Assembly: GCA_017622925.1 (NCBI GenBank)
Contig: JAGAQC010000034.1
Span: forward strand, 1-64,000
Origin: Ruminococcus sp.
Lineage (GTDB): Bacteria; Bacillota; Clostridia; Oscillospirales; Ruminococcaceae
DNA: 64,000 nt
Reading direction: 5' to 3'
The position numbers were made by a program, and so were the translations under genes. The stretch's first letter is position 1, and every line of letters starts with the position of its first letter. This document shows positions 32,158 to 39,461 of the stretch, piece by piece. A model generated the notes under the pieces. It did not search any database. It had not been told where the DNA came from and saw nothing but the letters and a program-made list of their open reading frames with translations.

Positions 32158-33195
32158 ATGAAAAACGCACTTATAACAGGAATCACAGGTCAGGACGGCT
32201 CTTATCTTGCCGAACTGCTCCTCGAAAAAGGATATAACGTTTACGGAATATGGCGCAGAAAGGCTACCGTAGACTACGGCAACATCGCGCATCTCAAGGA
32301 CAAGGTAACGCTCATTTACGCCGATATGACTGACCCCGTATCCCTTGTTACGGCTATGAGAATATCTCAGGCGGACGAGGTATACAATCTTGCGGCGCAG
32401 TCGTTCGTGTCCACAAGCTGGGATACGCCTATCGGTACGGCGGACATAAATGCGCTCGGCGTTGTGAACATGCTCGAAGCTATACGTATCGTCAAGCCCG
32501 AAGCGAGATTCTATCAGGCTTCTACCTCGGAAATGTTCGGCAAGGTGCAGGAGATCCCCCAAAAGGAGACTACGCCTTTCTATCCGCGCAGTCCCTACGG
32601 CGTGGCAAAGCTTTACGGTCACTGGATAACAAAAAATTATCGTGAAAGCTATAATATGTTCGCCTGCTCGGGCATTCTTTTCAACCATGAAAGCGAGCGG
32701 AGAGGACTTGAATTTGTTACAAGAAAAATCACCGACGCCGCAGTACGCATAAGTCTCGGCAGGCAGGAATACGTAGAACTGGGAAATCTCGACGCTAAGC
32801 GTGACTGGGGACATTCAAAGGATTACGTCCGCGCAATGTGGCTCATGCTTCAGCAGGATAAGCCAGACGACTACGTTATCGCCACCAACGAAACGCGTAC
32901 CGTCCGTGAATTTGCCGAAACAGCTTTCTGCCATGTGGGTATCGACGTTGAATGGCAGGGCAAAGGCGTTGACGAGATCGGCATAAACAAAGAAAACGGC
33001 AAGACTATTGTTAAAATAAACAAGAAATTCTTCCGTCCTGCCGAAGTGGACTTCCTCCTCGGCGACCCCTCAAAGGCGGAATCTGCTCTCGGCTGGGAAC
33101 GCGAAATTTCGTTCTCCGAGCTGGTCGAGCGCATGGTAAAGAACGATCTGGAGCTTGTCGGAAAAGAAATTAGGACAAGAAACATTACTTGTTAA
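32158..33195 (+). CDS. gmd: GDP-mannose 4,6-dehydratase
   Basis: 345 residues. Converts GDP-mannose to GDP-4-keto-6-deoxymannose. Rossmann motif GITGQDGSYLAELLLEKGY, catalytic STSEMFGK (Thr/Glu) and YPRSPYGVAKLYGHW with the Y-x-x-x-K pair, plus RGLEFVTRKI and NLDAKRDWGHSKDYV. All family hallmarks are present. The downstream reductase at 36175 would finish GDP-D-rhamnose. Confidence 0.95.
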   Translation: MKNALITGITGQDGSYLAELLLEKGYNVYGIWRRKATVDYGNIAHLKDKVTLIYADMTDPVSLVTAMRISQADEVYNLAAQSFVSTSWDTPIGTADINALGVVNMLEAIRIVKPEARFYQASTSEMFGKVQEIPQKETTPFYPRSPYGVAKLYGHWITKNYRESYNMFACSGILFNHESERRGLEFVTRKITDAAVRISLGRQEYVELGNLDAKRDWGHSKDYVRAMWLMLQQDKPDDYVIATNETRTVREFAETAFCHVGIDVEWQGKGVDEIGINKENGKTIVKINKKFFRPAEVDFLLGDPSKAESALGWEREISFSELVERMVKNDLELVGKEIRTRNITC

Positions 33196-33217
33196 ATGAG
33201 TTGACGGAAATTTATCT

Positions 33218-33463
33218 ATGGAAAATAAAATACTCCGCACATCTTTTAGGGGTTATAAAAAAGAAGATGTGCTTACTCGCTTAAATGCACTGAACGCGCT
33301 TATACTTGCTCTTGAATATAACAGCATTTCAAAAGCAGATGCAGAAAAAGAAATCGAAAAAATTATCTCAATGGAAATGCACACGGCTTTTCAGGGCTTC
33401 AACAAGGAAGATACAGATAAATATATTGACGAAATAATTGATCAGATAAGAAATTACAGATGA
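33218..33463 (+). CDS. Small protein with twin DivIVA-like motifs
   Basis: 81 residues, helical. Two similar segments, TSFRGYKKEDVLTRLNAL (8-25) and TAFQGFNKEDTDKYIDEI (53-70), resemble the N-terminal lipid-binding motif F-x-G-Y-x-x-x-D-V of DivIVA/GpsB proteins. It could help place the polysaccharide machinery at poles or septa; that is inference. It overlaps the next small gene by 4 bp. Confidence 0.5.
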   Translation: MENKILRTSFRGYKKEDVLTRLNALNALILALEYNSISKADAEKEIEKIISMEMHTAFQGFNKEDTDKYIDEIIDQIRNYR

Positions 33464-33681
33464 AAATAATAGTTATTATATTTACTTTTGTATTTCTCGG
33501 ATTTACAATTATCACGGCAAAAAATTTGATAAATTATATCATTCTGAAATACAGCAACAGAATATGGAAAGATTACAGCATGAATTATCTCCTGTCAAAA
33601 TCGCTGTTGTTCTATATACTTGAATTTTTCGTATCATTATGGGCATTTATCGTACTTTTAACATCATTGTGGAGGAGTTGA
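33460..33681 (+). CDS. Small two-span membrane protein
   Basis: 73 residues with spans at about 3-20 and 49-70 and a basic loop between. Starts inside the previous gene (ATGA) and ends just before the GT4 gene. Unrecognised; likely works with its overlapping partner. Confidence 0.5.
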   Translation: MKIIVIIFTFVFLGFTIITAKNLINYIILKYSNRIWKDYSMNYLLSKSLLFYILEFFVSLWAFIVLLTSLWRS

Positions 33682-33685
33682 TAAT

Positions 33686-34828
33686 TTGAATATATCATTT
33701 GACGCACTGCCGCTTATAAGCGGAAATATGACGGGTATCGGCTGGTGCGAGGTCGGTCAGACTACCGCAATGGCACGTCTGCACCCCGAAGATAATTTTT
33801 ATTACAGCTTCTTTTCACGAAAAGCAAGCGAGGATCATATAAAAATCGAGCGTATGGAGCGTTTCATGCAGGATATAAAGCCGAAAGCCGCACATTTTTC
33901 GGGTCTTGCATACCGCACCGTGAGCAATTTTATCCCCGTGCCGTATAAACTTTTTTTCGGCAAGGATATTGACGTTACGCACTTTTTCAACTACATCGCG
34001 CCGCCCGGAGTTCACGGGAAAACGGTTATAACCGTTCATGATATGGTGTACAAGGCTTTTCCCGAGACCGTCAGAAGCCGTACCAAAATGATGCTGAATA
34101 CAGGTCTGAAACGTTCCATGAGACAGGCGGATATTATCGTTACGGATTCGGAATTTTCAAAATCGGAGATACTTAAATATTTTCCGAAACACGCCGAAAA
34201 AATCCGTGTCGTTTACTGCGGAGTCGATCTGGAAAAATTCAAGCCCTGCGATACCCCCGAGCGCATACCCGAGGTAAAAAGATCACTCGGTATCGAGGGG
34301 GATTATTTCCTCTACCTCGGAACTATCGAGCCGCGAAAAAATCTGGAACGACTTATTTCCGCATACCATATTTTTACTCAGCGTATAAAAGATGCTCCGA
34401 AGCTTGTTCTTGCAGGCGGCAAGGGCTGGCTTTACGACAGCATTTTTCAAAAAGTCGCAGACTTAAAGCTTTCGGACAAGGTGATTTTCACAAAATACGT
34501 CCCCTCCGAGGACATGAATCCGCTTATGTGCGGAGCTTTGGCATTTGTTTTTCCCTCGATATACGAGGGCTTCGGCATGCCGCCCCTTGAAGCTATGGCG
34601 TGCGGAGTTCCCGTTCTCGTTTCCAACGCCGCTTCGCTGCCCGAAGTCGTGGGCGACTGCGGCGTAATATGCGACGCATACTCGGAGGAAAACATCGCAA
34701 ACGGTCTATACAATTTGTATACCGACACCGCCCTGAGAGCCGACCTGAGCATACGGGGACGAAAACGTGCCGAGGGATTCTCATGGGACAGATCGGCGGA
34801 GATGCTATACAAAGTCTACAAGGAATAA
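33686..34828 (+). CDS. GT4 glycosyltransferase
   Basis: 380 residues from TTG 33686 with GGAGGAG upstream. GT-B fold: KTVITVHDMVYKAFPE in the first half and IEPRKNLERLISAY, PSIYEGFGMPPLEAMACG and VPVLVSNAASLPEV in the second. The E-x7-E motif is E-G-F-G-M-P-P-L-E. Likely a mannosyl- or rhamnosyltransferase that extends the lipid-linked repeat unit; the donor would be GDP-mannose or GDP-rhamnose. Confidence 0.9.
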   Translation: MNISFDALPLISGNMTGIGWCEVGQTTAMARLHPEDNFYYSFFSRKASEDHIKIERMERFMQDIKPKAAHFSGLAYRTVSNFIPVPYKLFFGKDIDVTHFFNYIAPPGVHGKTVITVHDMVYKAFPETVRSRTKMMLNTGLKRSMRQADIIVTDSEFSKSEILKYFPKHAEKIRVVYCGVDLEKFKPCDTPERIPEVKRSLGIEGDYFLYLGTIEPRKNLERLISAYHIFTQRIKDAPKLVLAGGKGWLYDSIFQKVADLKLSDKVIFTKYVPSEDMNPLMCGALAFVFPSIYEGFGMPPLEAMACGVPVLVSNAASLPEVVGDCGVICDAYSEENIANGLYNLYTDTALRADLSIRGRKRAEGFSWDRSAEMLYKVYKE

Positions 34829-34861
34829 TTAGAATGAGTATTGTACAGCAACTTGCACAAT

Positions 34862-34995
34862 AAAGCCATTAGCTATTAGCTGTTAGCCTTTAGCTAAGGT
34901 GTTCTATCACATTATTTAATAGCGTATATTTTAAATCTTTCCGCCGAAAGGCGGACACCATAAGCTAATGGCTAAAAGCTAACGGCTAAAGGCTA
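34862..34995. repeat. Inverted repeat built from ttagcc/ttagct heptamers
   Basis: Left arm agccattagctattagctg... (34864-34902) and right arm ending gctaaaggct (34955-34994) are inverted copies of each other, each made of short ttagcc or ttagct units. A CCGCC-gaaa-GGCGG hairpin lies between. It sits between two glycosyltransferase genes in the same operon. Confidence 0.65.
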
Positions 34996-35047
34996 CCATT
35001 TTTGTGATTTGTGCCAAATATGCTCATTTATAACAAGGAATAATTAA

Positions 35048-36178
35048 ATGAAAAATCTTAAAATTCTTGAAGTCAACAAAGCGTATTTTCCACATATAGG
35101 CGGAATCGAAAGCCTTGTGAGACAGTATTCCGAGGAACTTCCGAAATGCGGCGCGGCTGTTCGTACCCTTGTATGCCGTGACGGCAGAGGAAAAACGGTG
35201 ACCGAAAAGGTCAACGGCGTAAAGGTCGTCCGCGCAGGCAGCTTCGGGACTTATTTTTCATGTCCGCTGTCGGCGACATTTATTGCAAAATTCCGCAAAA
35301 TGGCGAAACAGGCTGACGTGGTACACATAAACGTGCCGTTCCCACTTGCCGATGTTGCCCTGCTTTTGTCGGGATATAGGGGAAAAGTCGCCGTTTCATG
35401 GCACAGCGACATCGTTAAGCAGAAAAAACTAATGCTCCTTTACAAGCCGTTTCTGAAATATCTTTTGGGACGCGCGGACGTGATATTCACAGCAACCGAG
35501 GGGCATATCAACGGCTCGGACTTTCTGCCGAAATACAGGGAAAAATGCCGAATCCTGCCCTACGGTATAGCGATAGAGGACTACCTTAATATCGACCGCA
35601 GACCTGTTCTGACGGAGAAGCTTACGGATAAAAACAGCGTAAAAATATTTTTCACGGGCAGACTTGTGTATTATAAGGGCGTTGACGTCCTGTTAAAGGC
35701 GTTTGCTAAGGTCAGGAACTGCGAACTTTTTATCGCAGGGACGGGAGAGCTTGAAAATGAGCTTAAAGCCTTTGCCAAGTCGAGGGGACTTGAAAAAAAA
35801 GTCCATTTTCTCGGATTTCTCCCCGATAACACGCTGAAACAAGCCTTTGCCGACTGCGATATTTTCGTGCTGCCGTCGGTCGCAAAAAGCGAAGCGTTCG
35901 GCATTGTTCAGCTTGAAGCTATGGTCTACGGCAAGCCCGTTATCAACACGCGCCTGCCCTCGGGAGTTCCCCATGTAAGCGTTCATGCCGAAACGGGGAT
36001 AACCGTTCCGCCCTCCGACCCCGACATGCTTGCAAAGGCGATAAACCGCCTTGCATCGGACAAAAGTCTGCGTGAACGTCTGGGACGGAACGCCGCCCTG
36101 AGAGTTCGTGAAAAATTTGACGAAAAGAACGTTATCCGTAAATTATACGGTTATTTTGAGGAGGCGACCGAAAAATGA
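35048..36178 (+). CDS. GT4 glycosyltransferase
   Basis: 376 residues, PimA/mannosyltransferase-like. N-terminal EVNKAYFPHIGGIESLVRQY, middle VAVSWHSDIVKQKKLM, C-terminal FTGRLVYYKGVDVLLKAF, FVLPSVAKSEAFGIVQLEAM and a GKPVINTRLPSGVP donor site. The E-x7-E motif is E-A-F-G-I-V-Q-L-E. It overlaps the reductase gene by 4 bp (ATGA). Confidence 0.9.
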   Translation: MKNLKILEVNKAYFPHIGGIESLVRQYSEELPKCGAAVRTLVCRDGRGKTVTEKVNGVKVVRAGSFGTYFSCPLSATFIAKFRKMAKQADVVHINVPFPLADVALLLSGYRGKVAVSWHSDIVKQKKLMLLYKPFLKYLLGRADVIFTATEGHINGSDFLPKYREKCRILPYGIAIEDYLNIDRRPVLTEKLTDKNSVKIFFTGRLVYYKGVDVLLKAFAKVRNCELFIAGTGELENELKAFAKSRGLEKKVHFLGFLPDNTLKQAFADCDIFVLPSVAKSEAFGIVQLEAMVYGKPVINTRLPSGVPHVSVHAETGITVPPSDPDMLAKAINRLASDKSLRERLGRNAALRVREKFDEKNVIRKLYGYFEEATEK

Positions 36179-37107
36179 AAGCTTTGATAATCGGCGGCGG
36201 CGGCTTTGCAGGCGGTTATCTCATTCAGGAGCTGTCGCATAACGGCTGCGAGGTCTTTGCAACGTGCCTTGAGGGAGAAAAAATCGAGGGGGACTGCTCC
36301 GTACTCACCCTCGATATTACCCGAAAGGACGATATATCGGCAATTCTGAAAGACGTACAGCCCGACCTCATCTTTCACCTTGCGGCGCAAAGCTCCGTGG
36401 CGGTCTCATGGAAAAATCCGCAGCTTACTGCCGAAATAAACGTGATAGGGGCGATAAACGTCCTTGAAGCAGTCCGTGAGTACGGCGGAAAAAATCGGCT
36501 CATCGTTATAGGCTCGGGCGAGGAATACGGCTATATACGTGAAAACGCCTGTCCGCTCAGAGAGAGCGAGCCGCTTCACCCCGGAAATATTTACGCCGCC
36601 ACAAAGGTCTGTCAGGAAATGACTGCCGAAATTTACGCAAGGGCGTACAAAATGGATATTGTGATGGTGCGAGCCTTTAACCATTCGGGTCCGAAACAGG
36701 ACAGCACATTCGTTATTTCCGATTTTTGCCGTCAGATAGCCGAGATAGAAAAGGGCGAACGACCACCTGTCATGAAAGTCGGGAATCTTTCCGCAAAGCG
36801 CGATTTCACGGACGTTCGGGACATTGTAAGGGGCTACCGACTGCTTGCCGAAAAGGGCGTAAGCGGACAGATATACAACATCGGCAGGGGAAACGCCGTA
36901 AGCATACAGTATATCCTCGATACTGCGCTCAGTCTCTCAAATGCCGATATATCGGTAGAAAAAGACCCTAAGCGTTTAAGAGCCTCGGACATTCCCATAA
37001 TAGAACCCGACATATCGAAAATTACTGCGGATACGGGTTGGACTGCGGAAATATCGGTGGAACAGACTATCACGGACACCCTTAATTACTGGCGAAAAAG
37101 GAGCTGA
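36175..37107 (+). CDS. rmd: GDP-6-deoxy-D-mannose (D-rhamnose) reductase, Rmd-like
   Basis: 310 residues, short-chain dehydrogenase fold. GGGGFAGGYLIQEL nucleotide loop, DLIFHLAAQSSVAVSW, a GSGEEYG serine loop, and YAATKVCQEM with the Y-x-x-x-K pair. FNHSGPKQDSTFVISDF and VGNLSAKRDFTDVRD are typical of Rmd. It reduces the keto sugar made by Gmd to GDP-D-rhamnose. Fcl-type fucose synthase is less likely because its epimerase motifs are not evident. Confidence 0.82.
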   Translation: MKALIIGGGGFAGGYLIQELSHNGCEVFATCLEGEKIEGDCSVLTLDITRKDDISAILKDVQPDLIFHLAAQSSVAVSWKNPQLTAEINVIGAINVLEAVREYGGKNRLIVIGSGEEYGYIRENACPLRESEPLHPGNIYAATKVCQEMTAEIYARAYKMDIVMVRAFNHSGPKQDSTFVISDFCRQIAEIEKGERPPVMKVGNLSAKRDFTDVRDIVRGYRLLAEKGVSGQIYNIGRGNAVSIQYILDTALSLSNADISVEKDPKRLRASDIPIIEPDISKITADTGWTAEISVEQTITDTLNYWRKRS

Positions 37108-37112
37108 GATAA

Positions 37113-37451
37113 ATGGAAAAGCTTACCAATGAAAAAATGCGGACTTTCGGCGGTCACGAGCGTATCGGCATGTTCAACGCGGGAGAAAAAATAACGGAAT
37201 TCGGAGAAAAGCAAAATTCCGCAAACGAAGCTCTTGCGGCGAACATAAACGACCTTATCAAGCGTGTCTGCGCTTTAGAGGACAAGGCGGAGAAGCACGA
37301 GGAGGTCATGAAAGCTCTTGCCCACGAGCTTAACTCTTTTAAAAAGGAGCTTGACCGCCTGAGACTTTCCGAGAAACTCAATTCGGGCGCAATAGAACGT
37401 CTTGACAAGGCGATAAACCTTGCGCAGGGCGGAGAAAATTCGACCGAATAA
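37113..37451 (+). CDS. Coiled-coil protein, unrecognised
   Basis: 112 residues with strong heptad patterns from about 25 to 105 (NEALAANINDLIKRVCALEDK; VMKALAHELNSFKKELDRL) and no membrane segment. Starts 6 bp after the rmd-like gene and closes the operon. Might be a scaffold or regulator of the polysaccharide system. Confidence 0.6.
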   Translation: MEKLTNEKMRTFGGHERIGMFNAGEKITEFGEKQNSANEALAANINDLIKRVCALEDKAEKHEEVMKALAHELNSFKKELDRLRLSEKLNSGAIERLDKAINLAQGGENSTE

Positions 37452-37491
37452 GCGTTTGTACAGGCTCTAAAAAATTTTCTATGTTAAACTC

Positions 37492-37520
37492 TTGACAATT
37501 TTTGATTTTTGATGTATTAT
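37492..37520 (+). promoter_or_regulatory. Promoter for the atp operon
   Basis: TTGACA at 37492-37497, 17-bp spacer, TATTAT at 37515-37520. The leader to the atpB start is about 120 nt long. Confidence 0.8.
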
Positions 37521-37552
37521 TAGAGTATCGACAAAACAGCTAATTTGAAACC

Positions 37553-37591
37553 AACGGAGATTCTGCTATTTGCCGTCTCCGTTTTTCTTTT
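37553..37591 (+). promoter_or_regulatory. Terminator-like hairpin in the atp leader
   Basis: AACGGAGA at 37553-37560 pairs with TCTCCGTT at 37576-37583, followed by a T-rich run (tttttctttt). It sits after the promoter and before atpB, so it could act as an attenuator. A second hairpin, GGCGGAA...TTCCGCC at about 37603-37626, lies just before the ribosome site. Confidence 0.55.
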
Positions 37592-37646
37592 GCCGACAAT
37601 ACGGCGGAAAACGACCGTGTTCCGCCAACAGAAGGAAGGTGTTATA

Positions 37647-38333
37647 ATGAATGATCTTTCCGAAAAGCTTGCGGAAGAGCTTGGGAACAAAACGGCGTTT
37701 ACAATACCCATATTCGGCGGTATTCCCGTTCCCGATTCCTGCGTTGTAACATGGATAATTATGGGAGTTATCGTTATTCTCTCCATATTTCTCACACATA
37801 ATATGAAAAAAGTCCCCACGGGCAAGCAATGTCTGCTGGAGATCGGCATTACATGGATGAACAATTTCTTCCTCGATGCGCTCGGACCCAAGGGTAAAAA
37901 ATATCTGCCGATACTGGAAACCTTTCTTATTTATATAGGATTCTCCAATATAATCGGAATTTTCGGATTTGTTCCGCCGACCAAGGATATAAACGTCACC
38001 GCTGCGCTTGCAGTTATGGCGGCAATTCTTATTCAGGTCACGACTATCATTGAAAAGGGCGGCAAGGGTTGGCTGAAAAGCTTTGTACAGCCTATGCCGA
38101 TAATGCTCCCCATGAATCTGCTGGAGCTTGTCACACGTCCGCTTTCGATGTGTATGCGACTTTTCGGCAACGTACTCGGCGCTTTCGTTGTAATGGAGCT
38201 TATCAAAATGTGCATACCCGGCGGTCTGCCCGTACCGTTCAGCCTGTATTTCGATATTTTCGACGGCTGCATTCAGGCGTATGTTTTCGTTTTCCTCACC
38301 TCTCTCTTTATGTCGGAGGCTATGGAAGAATAA
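37647..38333 (+). CDS. atpB: ATP synthase subunit a
   Basis: 228 residues, polytopic F0 subunit forming the ion half-channels. The conserved arginine lies in RPLSMCMRLFGNVLGA (about residue 171). The C-terminal helices FDGCIQAYVFVFLTSLFM are typical. ATG 37647 with GGAAGG upstream is chosen; the longer frame would cover the leader hairpins. First gene of the operon. Confidence 0.95.
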   Translation: MNDLSEKLAEELGNKTAFTIPIFGGIPVPDSCVVTWIIMGVIVILSIFLTHNMKKVPTGKQCLLEIGITWMNNFFLDALGPKGKKYLPILETFLIYIGFSNIIGIFGFVPPTKDINVTAALAVMAAILIQVTTIIEKGGKGWLKSFVQPMPIMLPMNLLELVTRPLSMCMRLFGNVLGAFVVMELIKMCIPGGLPVPFSLYFDIFDGCIQAYVFVFLTSLFMSEAMEE

Positions 38334-38344
38334 TTATGTAAATT

Positions 38345-38625
38345 CACTGTTTACAACTTTAGTGGGGGACGCCGGCTAACCGCCCCGTACCCTCTGTCAC
38401 TTCGTGACATCTCCCTACACTGTAGGGAGTCACCTCACACCCCATGCCAAAGGGGTGACCCCTTTGGAATCTCTGTTGTCGTAAATTTTCCTGCATAAAG
38501 CCTTCCGTATACATTTGAATCCATACTTTTATGGCTTTATGCAGGAGAATTTACGATATAGGGTTCAAGAGATTACCTTTTGGCAAAAGATATAGGAAAC
38601 AATATCCACTAAGTTGTAGACAGTA
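38345..38625 (-). repeat. Composite hairpin element (family A2), copy 2, inside the atp operon
   Basis: Outer arms cactgtttacaacttta and taagttgtagacagta. Inside are ccaaaggggtgacccctttgg and a 23-bp inverted repeat at 38480-38502 / 38533-38555 (starts cgtaaattttcc). It fills the 321-bp gene-free gap between atpB and atpE. The 23-bp stem would be very stable in RNA. Confidence 0.75.
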
Positions 38626-38655
38626 ACTGTAAATTATAAAACGGAGGTTATTATT

Positions 38656-38883
38656 ATGGGATCAATTGCTTTAGGCGCTGCCGTTGCAGTTCTTACAGGC
38701 GCAGGCGCAGGTGTTGGTATAGGTATCGCTACCGCTAAGGCTACGGAGGCTATCGCACGTCAGCCCGAAGCTAAGGGCGACATCAGAGGAGCTATGCTTC
38801 TCGGCTGCGTTCTTGCCGAAGCTACCGCTATTTACGGTTTCGTTATCGCTCTCCTTATCATCATCATGCTCGGAGGGAAGTAA
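38656..38883 (+). CDS. atpE: ATP synthase subunit c
   Basis: 75 residues, two helices joined by [10 protein letters not shown]. The ion-binding carboxylate is in the second helix ([11 protein letters not shown]). Compared with the Na+ site of Ilyobacter (Q32, V63, E65, S66, T67, Y70), Glu, Thr and Tyr are kept, but Q is Ile (GVGIGIAT) and S is Ala. H+ coupling is therefore more likely than Na+. ACGGAGG site 11 bp upstream. Confidence 0.95.
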   Translation: MGSIALGAAVAVLTGAGAGVGIGIATAKATEAIARQPEAKGDIRGAMLLGCVLAEATAIYGFVIALLIIIMLGGK

Positions 38884-38972
38884 TAATTCAAGAACAATAA
38901 CAGACCTCCTCGGGAATCGAAAAAGCGTCGCTTCGGAGGTTTTCGGGGAGGTCTTGTAAACGGGGGTCAGAA

Positions 38973-39461
38973 ATGCTTGATTTTTCATTCTGGAGTATCT
39001 TCTGGGCGGTATTTAACGTTATCGTTCTTTTTTTGCTGCTCAGGATATTCCTGTTCAAACCTATAAATAAAATGCTTGACGACCGCACGCAGTCCGTGCA
39101 GAAGGACATCGACGACGCCGAACGCGCCAAAAAAGAAGCCGAGGAGCTGAAAGCGCAGTATGCCGCGTCTTTAAGCGAAGCAAAGGAGGAAGCCGGAAAG
39201 CTCCTCCGCAAAGCGCACGACGACGCCGAAACGGAGCGTGAAGCGATAATCCGCAAATCCCACGAAGAAGCGGAAAACATCGTCAGCGCAGCAGGCGAGA
39301 CTATCGAAAACGAGCGTAAACGGGTCATCCGTCAGGCGCATTCTCAGATAGCCGACCTTGCTATCGAAGCGGCTTCAAAGGTAGTCGGAGCTAATCTTGA
39401 CGATGAAAAGAACCGCCGTCTTGTTGATGAGTTCCTTTCCGAGGAGGCAGACAAAAAATGA
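38973..39461 (+). CDS. atpF: ATP synthase subunit b
   Basis: 162 residues. One N-terminal span ([20 protein letters not shown]) followed by a long charged coiled coil, the peripheral stalk. Ends ATGA over the fused delta-alpha gene. Normal length for the family. Confidence 0.95.
   Translation: MLDFSFWSIFWAVFNVIVLFLLLRIFLFKPINKMLDDRTQSVQKDIDDAERAKKEAEELKAQYAASLSEAKEEAGKLLRKAHDDAETEREAIIRKSHEEAENIVSAAGETIENERKRVIRQAHSQIADLAIEAASKVVGANLDDEKNRRLVDEFLSEEADKK

Noticed and set aside
31417-32814. Minus-strand 465-residue frame opposite manC and gmd
   Set aside because: It crosses two well-defined plus-strand genes and shows no domain; a codon-bias shadow.
38656-38883. Na+-dependent ATP synthase
   Set aside because: The c subunit lacks the Gln and Ser ligands of the Na+ motif; H+ is more likely, though not proven.
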